From Rhizobium sp. Root1203 (GTDB lineage: Bacteria > Pseudomonadota > Alphaproteobacteria > Rhizobiales > Rhizobiaceae): a stretch of DNA of 64,000 nucleotides. Under the pieces are notes generated by a model, which saw only the letters and a list, made by a program, of their open reading frames with translations, did no database searches and was not told the origin of the DNA. The translations under genes were made by a program, and so were the position numbers. Below, piece after piece: positions 27,434 through 36,509 of the stretch; position 1 is the first letter of the stretch, and the number at the start of each line of letters is the position of its first letter. The stretch spans positions 62,001 through 126,000 of the forward strand of contig NZ_LMCW01000067.1 of assembly GCF_001424945.1 (NCBI RefSeq), in the 5' to 3' direction.

Positions 27434-28498
27434 ATGTTGAAATTTTTCCGGTCGCCGGCAAGCATGATCGCCCTCCTGGCAGGCATAGCGGGGGTACTTC
27501 TCGTCCTCTACGCCTGGCGCCTGCCGCCGTTCGTCACCTCGGTCGAGACCACCGACAACGCCTATGTCAGAGGCTACGTGACGATCATGAGCCCCCAGGT
27601 CAGCGGCTACGTCGTCGAAGTTCCCGTCAAGGACTACGAGCAGGTGAAGCAGGGTCAGGTCCTGGCAAGGATCGACGGCAGGATCTATGCCCAGAAGCTT
27701 GCTCAAGCCCGGGCAGCGCTGGATGGCCAGAAGGCGTCGCTGGATAATTCGCGCCAGTCGGAACTCTCTGCCAGGGCAACGATCGCGTCGAGCGAGGCGC
27801 AGATCGACAGTGCCAACGCTGCGCTGAAGCGCGCGCAACTCGCCTGGGACCGGGTCAGCAATCTCAACGATCGCGGCATTGCATCCGCGAGCGAATCCGA
27901 ACAGGCGCAGGCAACGTTGGAGCAGGCCAAGGCGGCGCTGAACCAGGCCCAAGCGGCTCTGGAAGTTTCCAAGCAGAGCCTTGCGACGATTATCGTCAAT
28001 CGCTCGTTGCTCGAGGCCAATGTCGCAAGCGCCGAGGCCACCGTGCATCTGGCGGAAATCGACCTTCAGAACACCTCGATCGTGGCGCCGCGCGATGGCC
28101 ATCTTGGCGAAGTGGGTGTTCGGCTCGGGCAGTATGTGGCCGCGGGCACACAGCTCATGGCCGTGGTGCCGGAGGACGTTTGGGTCGTCGCCAATTTCAA
28201 GGAAACGCAGCTTGAGGGGATGGAAGTCGGTCAGCCGGTGTCTATCGTTGTCGACGCTCTCGGAAAGCAGCGTCTGACTGGGCGCATAGAGCGCTTTTCG
28301 CCAGCCGCCGGTTCGGAGTTCGCTGTCATCAAGCCTGACAATGCGACCGGCAATTTCGTCAAGATCGCCCAGCGCGTCGGCGTGCGCATCAGCATCGATC
28401 CGGACCAATCGCTCGCCAGGAGCTTGACGCCCGGCCTGTCCGTCGTGGTCAACGTCGACAAGAGTGTCGAGCCCGAAGCGAAGACTGCGGCGAAATAG
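27434..28498 (+). CDS. HlyD/EmrA-family membrane fusion protein
   Basis: A 354-residue periplasmic adaptor. One N-terminal membrane anchor (about 9-28) precedes the lipoyl half-motif TTDNAYVRGYVTIMSPQVSGYV. A long coiled-coil hairpin (about 90-200, rich in A/Q/E heptads) and a beta-barrel domain with IVAPRDGHLGEVGVRLGQYV follow. It bridges the MFS pump to an outer-membrane channel, which is not encoded in the window. A bidirectional terminator follows immediately. Confidence 0.92.
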   Translation: MLKFFRSPASMIALLAGIAGVLLVLYAWRLPPFVTSVETTDNAYVRGYVTIMSPQVSGYVVEVPVKDYEQVKQGQVLARIDGRIYAQKLAQARAALDGQKASLDNSRQSELSARATIASSEAQIDSANAALKRAQLAWDRVSNLNDRGIASASESEQAQATLEQAKAALNQAQAALEVSKQSLATIIVNRSLLEANVASAEATVHLAEIDLQNTSIVAPRDGHLGEVGVRLGQYVAAGTQLMAVVPEDVWVVANFKETQLEGMEVGQPVSIVVDALGKQRLTGRIERFSPAAGSEFAVIKPDNATGNFVKIAQRVGVRISIDPDQSLARSLTPGLSVVVNVDKSVEPEAKTAAK

Positions 28499-28500
28499 AA

Positions 28501-28524
28501 AAAGCCCGGCGCGAACCGGGCTTT
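28501..28524. terminator. Bidirectional intrinsic terminator
   Basis: AAAGCCCGG and CCGGGCTTT form a perfect 9-bp stem around CGCGAA, with the A/T ends giving short U-runs in both directions. It lies between the convergent HlyD gene and rplI and can serve both. Confidence 0.8.
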
Positions 28525-28554
28525 CTGCACTCAGGAGATCGCTCTCCAGAAATA

Positions 28555-29133
28555 CTATTCGTCGTCTTCTGCGTTGCCGTCAGCTTCCGGATCGAAAAAG
28601 TCTTCCGGACGCAGGGCGTCTTCGTCAACACCGTAGATGGCATCGACGGAGGTGAGGGTCTCGCCCTTCAGCTGGCGCTCGGCTTCTTCGGCCGAACGTG
28701 CGACGTTCAGTTCGATCTTGATTTCAACTTCGGCATGAAGCTGGAGCTCGACCTGATGCAGACCGATTGCCTTGATCGGCGTGTTCAGGTGAACCTGGTT
28801 GCGGCCGATGTTGAAGCCTTCTGCGGCGAGGATTTCAACGACGTCGCGAGCAGCGACCGAGCCATACATCTGGCCGGTTTCGCCAGCCGAACGAACGACG
28901 ATGAACGACTTGCCTTCGAGAACGTCGGCGACCTTCTGGGCTTCCGACTTGCGCTCGAGGTTGCGGGCTTCGAGCGTTGCGCGCTCGGATTCGAAACGGG
29001 TCTTGTTCGCAGCATTGGCGCGCAGAGCCTTGCCGAGCGGCAGGAGATAGTTGCGAGCAAAGCCGTCGCGAACCTTTACGGTTTCGCCCATTTGGCCGAG
29101 CTTGGAGATGCGTTCGAGAAGAATGACTTCCAT
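28555..29133 (-). CDS. rplI: 50S ribosomal protein L9
   Basis: Large-subunit protein L9. The N-terminal MEVILLERISKLGQMGETVKVRDGFARNYLLP is the rRNA-binding domain, followed by the long connecting helix and C-terminal domain. At 192 residues it is longer than the about 150 of E. coli owing to an acidic tail (DALRPEDFFDPEADGNAEDDE), common in alphaproteobacteria. Last gene of rpsF-rpsR-DUF2232-rplI. Confidence 0.97.
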   Translation of the reverse strand: MEVILLERISKLGQMGETVKVRDGFARNYLLPLGKALRANAANKTRFESERATLEARNLERKSEAQKVADVLEGKSFIVVRSAGETGQMYGSVAARDVVEILAAEGFNIGRNQVHLNTPIKAIGLHQVELQLHAEVEIKIELNVARSAEEAERQLKGETLTSVDAIYGVDEDALRPEDFFDPEADGNAEDDE

Positions 29134-29154
29134 CTTGGTGTTCCTTTCGTGTCT

Positions 29155-30138
29155 CTAGATTTTCGTGTCTGTCTGTTTGGGGGCATCAGCATCCTTGTTC
29201 GGGGTGAGAGCGATCGCCTTTCGGGTATCGCTGAGCCCCACCACGAGGATGAAAAAGGCTGGCACCATCAGCAACAGCGATGCCAGGTAGCAGAGGATCA
29301 GCGCCGGCAGGCGCCAATCCTTTCCGCGGGTGCGAAAATGCAGCGCGGCAAAACCGGAGAGCAGGAAGCCGGCGCCGAATGTGCCGACAAGCGTCGCTCC
29401 GATCATCGCCGGGATGCCGCCGAAGAAAGTGGCGGCAAGTCCGACGAGGAAAATGAAGATCGAGTTGCGGTTCATCCTCAGTGAGGAGGGGATATCCTCA
29501 CGGGGGCGCAGGCCGCGGCCCGACGCGCTGACGACGCGCGTGGCAATGTAGTAGGCGGCAAACAGCATGATGACCCACATGCCGCCCTGAATCGCCGGCA
29601 GCAGCAGGAGGACCAGCGACTTGGTCTGCGCAATCGTCGCAGCGTCGGGAGCGAATTCGGATTGTTGCTGTGCGATCGAGCCGAACAGGACGTCGACCAG
29701 CCTGTCGATAAGATCCGGGCCGTAGCCAATCATCACGCCCACGACGATCACGGCAACCGTCACAAGCGCACCGAGATGCAGGAGGATGTCGGAGAGTGGA
29801 TACCACGCCATCAGGTGGTCGGGTCCGCCAAGCTCGGCGGCGGGACGGGCAAGGTTTGCGAGATGGCTGAGCCATCCGGCCGGCAGGAGCGTAACCAGCG
29901 TCATCATCAGCGCAAACGAAGGCGAGATGGCGATCGCGCCCAGCGCGGCAGCGGTAACCACGGCAGAAACGGCCGCGAGGTTCCCCCAGCCGAGGCCGAC
30001 GAGAAGGATCGGAAGAGCGGAGGCAGCATAGAGAACGGAACTGAACGACGGCTGCAGGCTCGCGCCGAGCACCAGAAGTGCGGCGGTCAATCCGGCGAGC
30101 GCGCCGATGCCAAGCGTTTTAGTGTTCAATTGTTTCAA
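29155..30138 (-). CDS. DUF2232 membrane protein
   Basis: A 327-residue integral membrane protein with about eight hydrophobic helices and a short charged C-terminus. It matches the DUF2232/YybS type found between rpsR and rplI in alphaproteobacteria; function unknown. It is 21 bp from rplI and about 155 bp from rpsR, with a hairpin in the longer gap that may lower its expression relative to the ribosomal genes. Confidence 0.82.
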   Translation of the reverse strand: MKQLNTKTLGIGALAGLTAALLVLGASLQPSFSSVLYAASALPILLVGLGWGNLAAVSAVVTAAALGAIAISPSFALMMTLVTLLPAGWLSHLANLARPAAELGGPDHLMAWYPLSDILLHLGALVTVAVIVVGVMIGYGPDLIDRLVDVLFGSIAQQQSEFAPDAATIAQTKSLVLLLLPAIQGGMWVIMLFAAYYIATRVVSASGRGLRPREDIPSSLRMNRNSIFIFLVGLAATFFGGIPAMIGATLVGTFGAGFLLSGFAALHFRTRGKDWRLPALILCYLASLLLMVPAFFILVVGLSDTRKAIALTPNKDADAPKQTDTKI

Positions 30139-30248
30139 TGTCGCTGTCCTGCTTCATCAAGCAGTTAGAGGGACTTTCCTGAATCGGTTTCAGAAAGGCC
30201 TCAACATGGGTTTTAGGAGTTCCGATCCGCGCCCATCGCGAAAGGGAG

Positions 30249-30274
30249 AAGGGAAGGCATCGCTGCCTTCCCTC
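30249..30274 (-). terminator. Hairpin after rpsR (possible attenuator)
   Basis: GAGGGAAGGCA and a near-perfect complement form a long GC-rich stem with a small loop. On the minus strand it is followed by the pyrimidine-rich TTCTCCCTTT. It sits between rpsR and the DUF2232 gene, so partial termination could set the ratio of the downstream genes. Confidence 0.5.
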
Positions 30275-30294
30275 TATTCGGTCGCGTCGGCTGA

Positions 30295-30543
30295 TTAAGC
30301 GACGACGTACGGCAGCAGGCCGAGGAAACGAGCGCGCTTGATCGCCTGGGCGAGTTCGCGCTGCTTCTTCTGCGAAACAGCCGTGATACGGGAAGGAACG
30401 ATCTTGCCGCGCTCGGAAATGTAGCGCTGCAGGAGACGAACGTCCTTGTAGTCGATCCGCGGAGCGTTTGCACCGGAGAACGGGCAGGTCTTGCGACGAC
30501 GATGGAACGGGCGACGGACCGGAGCGGAGGAAGCTTCAGACAT
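30295..30543 (-). CDS. rpsR: 30S ribosomal protein S18
   Basis: An 82-residue small-subunit protein with RRKTCPFSG and the core IDYKDVRLLQRYISERGKI...RITAVSQKKQRELAQAIKRARFLGLLPY. It pairs with S6 on the platform of the 30S subunit. It lies 12 bp downstream of rpsF. Confidence 0.97.
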   Translation of the reverse strand: MSEASSAPVRRPFHRRRKTCPFSGANAPRIDYKDVRLLQRYISERGKIVPSRITAVSQKKQRELAQAIKRARFLGLLPYVVA

Positions 30544-30555
30544 TCTCAGATCTCC

Positions 30556-31026
30556 TTATACACGGTCTTCGCGCGGACGGCGCGGACGGTCTTCACGGTC
30601 ACCGAAGCCACCCTCGCGCGGAGGGCGAGGACCACGGTCGCGATCGCCGAAGCCGCCTTCACGCGGGCCACGGGCGCCATCACGCGGGCCACGGTCGTCG
30701 CGGTCGCGCTTCTGCATCATGGCCGACGGGCCTTCTTCGTGCTTTTCAACAGCGATCGTCATGTAACGCAGGACGTCTTCGCTGATGCGCATCTGGCGTT
30801 CCATTTCCTGGATCGCAGCTGCCGGTGCATCGATGTCCATCAGGGCATAGTGAGCCTTGCGGTTCTTCTTGATGCGGTAGGTGAGGGACTTGAGGCCCCA
30901 GTTTTCGATGCGCCCGACCTTGCCGCCATTCGCTTCGATCACACCCTTGTACTGTTCTACGAGGGCATCGACCTGCTGAGCGGAAATATCCTGTCGGGCA
31001 AGGAATACATGTTCATAAAGAGCCAT
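30556..31026 (-). CDS. rpsF: 30S ribosomal protein S6 with charged repeat tail
   Basis: S6 forms a heterodimer with S18. The 156-residue product has the conserved S6 fold in about the first 100 residues (MALYEHVFLARQDISAQQV...) and then a low-complexity tail of Arg/Gly/Pro/Asp repeats (units like GPREGGFGDRD). ATG 31026 is the family start; an upstream in-frame ATG at 31056 adds non-family residues. A strong promoter and long leader lie upstream. Confidence 0.96.
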   Translation of the reverse strand: MALYEHVFLARQDISAQQVDALVEQYKGVIEANGGKVGRIENWGLKSLTYRIKKNRKAHYALMDIDAPAAAIQEMERQMRISEDVLRYMTIAVEKHEEGPSAMMQKRDRDDRGPRDGARGPREGGFGDRDRGPRPPREGGFGDREDRPRRPREDRV

Positions 31027-31246
31027 GACAGCTTTGCCTTTCTTGCGTTGGTTCAACCCGATATTCGGCGGCTAAGCCTCAACGACTGCTCCTGAGAGAC
31101 GACAAGCGCCAAGCAAGAAAAGCGTTCCGAGACGGTCGAGAGCGGAGACACGGGAGGCTGGAACGCTTCCGTTCCGACGATTCTCTTGCGAAAACCGGCC
31201 CTCCGTTCAGCCACCAGCCAGAAGACCGGGTTTGCGAACAGGGCGG

Positions 31247-31275
31247 CTTATACGGGTTTTTCGCGGAAAGGCAAG
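31247..31275 (-). promoter_or_regulatory. rpsF operon promoter and long leader
   Basis: On the minus strand CTTGCC (31275-31270) and TATAAG (31252-31247) are spaced by exactly 17 bp, a near-ideal rhizobial housekeeping promoter. The predicted start near 31240 gives a leader of about 210 bases before rpsF. The leader holds GGAACG-CTTC-CGTTCC (31160-31175) and, close to the gene, a CCGCCGA...TCGG hairpin (about 31061-31074). Confidence 0.65.
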
Positions 31276-31299
31276 GGGTAGCGCAAGATTGCGGCGAGG

Positions 31300-33057
31300 T
31301 CACGTCACGACAGGGAAGCCTGCCTTGCCAAGCCCCTCGAGAAAATGCAGGCGATGGCGCCGGTCGACATAAGGCGTCAGGATCTTCCAGTAGTGCTCGA
31401 TGTCCGCCGGCACGTTGGACAGCGTCTCGGGAATGAGCCGCTGTGCTTCGGCCTGTCGATCGAGCTGGCCGAGGCTTGCGAGCAGCACGACGCGGTTGAA
31501 ATAGGCGCGGCGAAGCGAAAGTCCTCGTTCCGAGTAGTGCACTGCCTCCTCGTAGTTGCCGAGATGGTAGTGCGAAAGCGCGATGCGGTCGAGAATGAGG
31601 TATGTCAGCGGATCGTGCGGACTGAGTCGAAGCGCCATGTGAAGCGGATCAAGTGCTTCGGCGAAATGCCCGGTGAATATCCGAGCCCAACCCAGCCCCA
31701 TGTGCGCCAACGCAAGATTGGGATTGAGGTCGATTGCCTGCTGCGCTTCTTCGACCGCTGCCGGCGCATTCTGTCCGACAAAGTGAGCAAGACACATCGC
31801 GTAGTGTGAATAGGGGTCGCGGGTGTCGAGCGCCACGGCCCGTTCCGCAGCCGCCCGAAGCTCGGCGCTGTCGCGATCGACGTCATCGCTGAAACCATGA
31901 AAGCATCGGGCATAGAGCGAGCGGGCGAGCATCATATGAGCGCGGCCGAAATCCGGGTCGAGAGCTATTGCCCGACGATGCCAGGTGATCGCGTCCACGA
32001 AATGCGCCGCGGTGTCTTGCGCGTTGTGAAGCCAGGTGCCGCGCATGTGGCTTTCGTAGGCGTCGAGATTGTCCGTGGCCCTTTGCTGGACTCTGCGGCT
32101 TTCCCCGATCAGGATTTCGGGCTCGATCGCCCCGACGACGTTTTGGGTGAGTTCGTCCTGGATGGCAAAGATGTCCGTGATTTCCCGATCGTAGCGTTGT
32201 GCCCAGAGATGTACGCCGCTTTCTGCTTCGATCAACTGGCCTGTAACGCGGACGCGGGTTCCAGCTCTGCGGACGCTCCCTTCGACGATGTAGCGAACCC
32301 CCAGATCTCGGCCGATCTGTTTCACGTCGACGGCGCGGCCCTTGTAGGCAAAGGACGAGTTCTGCGCGATGACGAAGAACCATCGGTAGAGCGAAAGGGC
32401 TGTTATGATATCCTCGGTGAGACCGTCGGCGAAGAACTCCTGCTCGGGATCGTCGGACATGTTGACGAACGGGAGCACGGCGATGGACGGCTTGTCGGGC
32501 AGCCGGAGCGGCCCGTCGAGCGCACCGGCCTCAACCGGATCCTCGCGGCTCCAGTGCACCCTGTGGACCGGCACGGGGCGTGGGATGTTCTTCAAAGTGC
32601 GGTCGCCCATCCGCACCATGGGAAAGTCAAGCTTGCCTTCGATCTGGTCCCTGACAGCGCCCGAGATGCATATTCCGGCCGGCAACGCGACCTCTTGCAG
32701 CCTCGCGGCCACGTTCACACCGTCGCCGAGCAGGTTTTCTCCCGAGACGACGACATCGCCGAGATTGAGCCCGAGGCGAAATTCCATGCGGCGATCCGTC
32801 GGCAGGTCCGCGTTGCGGCGATGAAGGGCGCGCTGGATCGCGACGGCCGCACGCACGCCCTGCACGGCACTTTGAAATTCGGCCACGAAACTGTCTCCGG
32901 CGCTGCCGAAGATCCGTCCGCCGTGCTCCGAGACCAGGTCGCCGATGGTGGCGTTGTAGGTGGCAAGCGTCGCAAGGGCATCTTCCTCGTTGGCGGCAAC
33001 GAGGCGACTATAGCCGGCAACGTCTCCGGCAAGGATGACTGCAAGCTTGCGTTCCAT
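31300..33057 (-). CDS. Class III adenylate/guanylate cyclase with TolB-like and TPR domains
   Basis: A 585-residue protein. The cyclase domain (about 1-170) has the metal aspartates D12 (LAGDVAGYS) and D55 (GSAGDSF) and GDGVNVAARLQ (111-121). A TolB-N-like region follows (SIAVLPFVNMSDDPEQEFFADGL), then TPR repeats to the C-terminus. ATG 33057 is chosen because the cyclase fold begins right there; the frame is open further upstream but not family-like. This three-part architecture is multiplied in rhizobia. It is soluble and lacks an obvious sensor, so its input is unknown. Confidence 0.87.
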   Translation of the reverse strand: MERKLAVILAGDVAGYSRLVAANEEDALATLATYNATIGDLVSEHGGRIFGSAGDSFVAEFQSAVQGVRAAVAIQRALHRRNADLPTDRRMEFRLGLNLGDVVVSGENLLGDGVNVAARLQEVALPAGICISGAVRDQIEGKLDFPMVRMGDRTLKNIPRPVPVHRVHWSREDPVEAGALDGPLRLPDKPSIAVLPFVNMSDDPEQEFFADGLTEDIITALSLYRWFFVIAQNSSFAYKGRAVDVKQIGRDLGVRYIVEGSVRRAGTRVRVTGQLIEAESGVHLWAQRYDREITDIFAIQDELTQNVVGAIEPEILIGESRRVQQRATDNLDAYESHMRGTWLHNAQDTAAHFVDAITWHRRAIALDPDFGRAHMMLARSLYARCFHGFSDDVDRDSAELRAAAERAVALDTRDPYSHYAMCLAHFVGQNAPAAVEEAQQAIDLNPNLALAHMGLGWARIFTGHFAEALDPLHMALRLSPHDPLTYLILDRIALSHYHLGNYEEAVHYSERGLSLRRAYFNRVVLLASLGQLDRQAEAQRLIPETLSNVPADIEHYWKILTPYVDRRHRLHFLEGLGKAGFPVVT

Positions 33058-33209
33058 GGAGGTGGCACTCCGGTGGCATTTGCCAAGGCCATCCGAAACT
33101 AGCTTAAATGAAGAAACTGTAGAAGCGGCAAATTGCAAACGGCCACAGCCTCGCCAAAACCTGTCGTTGTGCCCGAGGCACATCGGTCCGGCAGGGGACG
33201 ATGGGCTTG

Positions 33210-33246
33210 AACGGTGCCGGCCGGCGAAAGGCCGGCCGGCACCGTT
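33210..33246. terminator. Strong perfect hairpin between the aldo-keto reductase and cyclase genes
   Basis: AACGGTGCCGGCCGGC and its exact complement form a 16-bp stem around GAAAG, 14 bp past the stop of the minus-strand aldo-keto reductase gene. There is no U-run on the minus strand, so termination efficiency is uncertain. Confidence 0.5.
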
Positions 33247-33260
33247 TGAAGCGTGCCGGC

Positions 33261-34304
33261 TTAGATCGGCATCGGATACTGACGATGCACCTTCTCTATG
33301 TCGGCCAGAACGTCGTGCGACAGCTTGAGGGTCGCTGAACCCACATCTGTCTCGAGTTGCTTCATCGTCGTCGCGCCGATGATCACCGATGCCATGAAGC
33401 GGCGCGTCAGGCAAAACGCGATTGCCATGGCCGAGGGATCGAGGCCGTGCCGGGCAGCGATCTCGATATATGCCCTCGTCGGTGCTTCCTGCAGATGTTG
33501 CAGCCTGCCGCCGATGTCCCCGTTGATGGACCCGCGTGAACCTTGCGGCTTGGCGCCATCGATATACTTGCCGCTCAGGATGCCCCCCGCAAGGGGCGAA
33601 TAGGCGAGCAGGCCGACATCCTCATGGTGCGAGAGTTCGGCCATGTCGAGGTCGTAGTGGCGATAGAGCAAATTGTATTCGTTCTGGATGCTGGCCACGC
33701 GCGGCAGCCCTTGCTGTTCGGCAATCGTCAGGTACTTCTGCGTACCCCATGTCGTCTCGTTGGAAAGGCCGAAGGCGCGAACCTTGCCTTCCTGCACCAA
33801 TGCGCCCATCGTTTCCAGGATTTCTGCGATGTTGGCGACCGCCTTGGCACGATCCTGCTTGAAGGGGTCGTAGTTCCATGCCTGGCGGAAATGAAAATGG
33901 CCGCGGCTCGGCCAATGGATCTGGTAGAGGTCGACATAGTCTGTCTTCAGCCGTTTGAGGCTTGCTTCTATGGCGAGGCGGATGTTCCTGGCGTCGGCAC
34001 CCTCGCCGCTGCGGATATAGGCGCGGCCGGGCCCCGCGACCTTGGTGGCAAGGACGATGTCCTTGCGCTTGCCGCTCTTCTGAAGCCAGCTGCCGATGTA
34101 ATCCTCGGTCAGGCCCTGTGTCTCGGGAGAGAGCGGCGTCGTTGGGTAAAGCTCAGCCGTATCGAAGAAGTTGACACCGTTCTCGACGGAATAGTCCATC
34201 TGCTCGTGCGCTTCGGCCTCGGTGTTCTGCGTACCCCACGTCATCGTGCCGAGGCAGATTTCGGACACGGAAATGTCGGTGCGGCCAAGTTTCTTGTATC
34301 TCAT
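33261..34304 (-). CDS. tas: Tas-type NADP(H)-dependent aldo-keto reductase
   Basis: A 347-residue aldo-keto reductase. D48, Y53 (FFDTAELYP) and K88 (ATKVAGPG) with the His of QIHWPSR form the active site. The start MRYKKLGRTDISVSEICLGTMTWGTQNTEAEAH and SPETQGLTEDYIGSWL match the Tas subgroup. It reduces carbonyl compounds; the natural substrate is unknown. Divergent from fabD. Confidence 0.88.
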   Translation of the reverse strand: MRYKKLGRTDISVSEICLGTMTWGTQNTEAEAHEQMDYSVENGVNFFDTAELYPTTPLSPETQGLTEDYIGSWLQKSGKRKDIVLATKVAGPGRAYIRSGEGADARNIRLAIEASLKRLKTDYVDLYQIHWPSRGHFHFRQAWNYDPFKQDRAKAVANIAEILETMGALVQEGKVRAFGLSNETTWGTQKYLTIAEQQGLPRVASIQNEYNLLYRHYDLDMAELSHHEDVGLLAYSPLAGGILSGKYIDGAKPQGSRGSINGDIGGRLQHLQEAPTRAYIEIAARHGLDPSAMAIAFCLTRRFMASVIIGATTMKQLETDVGSATLKLSHDVLADIEKVHRQYPMPI

Positions 34305-34440
34305 CTGAGTGCCTTGAAGGTGATCTGAAAAGGAAATCGTCGGGAAGGACGGCGCAATCTAGGCCGGAATCGAACAAGCGCAAGAGGGCGAACCAAGCTT
34401 TCTCGCAGCCGCGAAAGCCTTGGAACGCAGGCGCTCAGCA

Positions 34441-34469
34441 CTTGACTCTGCGGGAAAGAATGTCAATTG
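34441..34469 (+). promoter_or_regulatory. Putative fabD promoter
   Basis: A perfect CTTGAC (34441-34446) is followed after 17 bp by CAATTG (34464-34469), an imperfect -10, about 40 bp before the fabD ATG. It fits the rhizobial -35 consensus exactly; the -10 is weak. Confidence 0.45.
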
Positions 34470-34508
34470 GAGGCGAAATAACCAGAGGTCCATATAAAAG
34501 GACATAGG

Positions 34509-35453
34509 ATGACCATCGCTTTCACATTCCCCGGGCAGGGCAGCCAGGCCGTCGGCATGGGCAAGGAACTCGCCGACAATTTCACTGAGGCCCGCGCAGT
34601 TTTCGCAGAGGTCGACGACGCTCTGGGCGAGAAGCTTTCCGAGACCATGTTCAACGGCCCTGAGGACACGTTGACCCTGACAGCCAATGCGCAGCCCGCT
34701 CTGATGGCGGTTTCCATGGCGGTCGTCCGCGTGCTCGAAGCCAAGGGGCTGGATCTCAAGGCAAAGGTATCCTACGTCGCCGGTCACTCGCTCGGCGAAT
34801 ATTCCGCCCTTTGTGCCGCCGGCACCTTCTCGCTCGGCGACACGGCGCGGCTGCTGCGCATCCGTGGCAATGCCATGCAGGCTGCCGTGCCGGTCGGCGT
34901 CGGCGCTATGGCAGCGATCATCGGTCTCGAACATGCCGATGTGATTGCCGTCTGCAAAGACGCGTCGGTCTTGGGCTCCTGCCAGATCGCCAACGACAAC
35001 GGCGGCGGCCAGATCGTCATCTCCGGCGAGAAGGTCGCCGTTGAAAAGGCCGCTGCGCTCGCAACCGAAAAGGGCGCCAAGCGGGCGATCCTGCTGCCGG
35101 TTTCCGCGCCGTTCCATTCCACGCTGATGGCCCCGGCCGCCGACGCCATGCGCGATGCTCTTGCAAGCGTCGCAAAGTCGAACCCTGTCGTTCCGCTGAT
35201 CGCCAATGTCCGCGCGGCACCGGTGACGGACGCCGACGAAATTGCCAGGCTCCTGGTGGAGCAGGTCACCGGTCAGGTGCGCTGGCGCGAAACGGTCGAG
35301 TGGTTCGGCGCCAACGGTGTCTCCACGCTTTACGAACTCGGCTCCGGCAAGGTGCTCACCGGCCTTGCACGCCGCATCGATAAAACCGTCAACGGCATCT
35401 CGGTCAACACAGCAGCTGATATCGACGCGGCCGTCGCCGCACTCATGGCCTGA
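34509..35453 (+). CDS. fabD: Malonyl-CoA:ACP transacylase
   Basis: Transfers malonyl from CoA to ACP, feeding fatty-acid elongation. The 314-residue protein has FPGQGSQ near the N-terminus, the nucleophile S94 in GHSLGE and the partner His in PVSAPFHS. First gene of fabD-fabG-acpP-fabF; fabG follows 29 bp after its stop. Confidence 0.97.
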   Translation: MTIAFTFPGQGSQAVGMGKELADNFTEARAVFAEVDDALGEKLSETMFNGPEDTLTLTANAQPALMAVSMAVVRVLEAKGLDLKAKVSYVAGHSLGEYSALCAAGTFSLGDTARLLRIRGNAMQAAVPVGVGAMAAIIGLEHADVIAVCKDASVLGSCQIANDNGGGQIVISGEKVAVEKAAALATEKGAKRAILLPVSAPFHSTLMAPAADAMRDALASVAKSNPVVPLIANVRAAPVTDADEIARLLVEQVTGQVRWRETVEWFGANGVSTLYELGSGKVLTGLARRIDKTVNGISVNTAADIDAAVAALMA

Positions 35454-35482
35454 TTGATTTAACGATTACAAGGAACGTTCCC

Positions 35483-36220
35483 ATGCTTGATCTTTCCGGC
35501 CGCAAGGCTCTCGTTACCGGTGCTTCCGGCGGCATCGGCGAAGAAATCGCCCGTATTCTTCACCGGCAGGGCGCAATTGTCGGCTTGCATGGAACCCGCG
35601 TTGAAAAGCTCGAAGCGCTGGCCAACGAACTTGGCGAGCGCGTCAAGATCTTTCCGGCGAACCTTGCCGATCGCGATGAAGTCAAGGCGCTGGGCGTCAA
35701 GGCCGAAGCCGAGCTGGAAGGCGTCGACATTCTCGTCAACAACGCCGGCATCACCAAGGACGGCCTGTTCGTACGGATGAGCGACGAAGACTGGGACAAC
35801 GTCATCGAGGTGAATCTGACGTCGATGTTCCGACTTACCCGCGAGCTGACGCACCCGATGATGCGCCGCCGCTATGGCCGCATCATCAACATAACCTCTA
35901 TCGTAGGGGTCACCGGCAATCCTGGTCAGGCCAACTACTGTGCCTCCAAGGCCGGCATGATCGGCTTTACCAAGTCGCTGGCGCAGGAAATCGCGACCCG
36001 CAACGTCACGGTAAACTGCGTCGCGCCCGGGTTCATCGAGTCCGCAATGACCGGCAAGCTGAACGACAAGCAAAAAGATGCGATCATGGGTGCTATCCCC
36101 ATGAAGCGGATGGGCACAGGCGCCGAAGTTGCGTCTGCAGTTGCCTATCTGGCGTCGTCGGAAGCCGCCTACATGACAGGCCAGACTTTGCACGTAAATG
36201 GCGGCATGGCCATGATCTGA
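35483..36220 (+). CDS. fabG: 3-oxoacyl-ACP reductase
   Basis: NADPH-dependent reduction of beta-ketoacyl-ACP. A 245-residue SDR with TGASGGIGE (12-20), NNAG, S139, Y152 and K156 (YCASK), and the C-terminal GQTLHVNGGMAMI typical of FabG. Preceded by AAGGAACG. Probably cotranscribed with fabD; a small hairpin follows it. Confidence 0.97.
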   Translation: MLDLSGRKALVTGASGGIGEEIARILHRQGAIVGLHGTRVEKLEALANELGERVKIFPANLADRDEVKALGVKAEAELEGVDILVNNAGITKDGLFVRMSDEDWDNVIEVNLTSMFRLTRELTHPMMRRRYGRIINITSIVGVTGNPGQANYCASKAGMIGFTKSLAQEIATRNVTVNCVAPGFIESAMTGKLNDKQKDAIMGAIPMKRMGTGAEVASAVAYLASSEAAYMTGQTLHVNGGMAMI

Positions 36221-36269
36221 AACGGGAAACTGCCCGCGGGACGGATTTTCCCCGCAATAGCGTGTTGAC

Positions 36270-36290
36270 CAACCCGGTGGGGTTGATTTT
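36270..36290 (+). terminator. Weak hairpin after fabG
   Basis: CAACCC and GGGTTG pair around GGTG and are followed by ATTTTC. It lies in the 289-bp gap between fabG and acpP, suggesting acpP has its own transcript; I could not pin an acpP promoter. Confidence 0.4.
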
Positions 36291-36509
36291 CTGGCTTTGC
36301 GGCAGACTTAAACCGTGTTAAGCGGGCCATGACTGTGAACAGTCTCCCGAGAAAGAAGACGGACCGGCAGGCTTTTGTGCAAGCCTGGGACATCTCTGGA
36401 AGCCGGGTTCAACGAGTTTGCCGAGGGTGGCTTTAGGGCGCCGCAGGCTGAAACAGGGTAGGGATGTCAAAAGGCATTCTGATCAGGACATAAGGTCGAG
36501 GAAACCGAC

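Noticed and set aside
31160..31175. GGAACG-CTTC-CGTTCC hairpin as a terminator of the cyclase gene
   Set aside because: It is upstream of the cyclase stop's direction of transcription and inside the rpsF leader; a leader structure is more likely.
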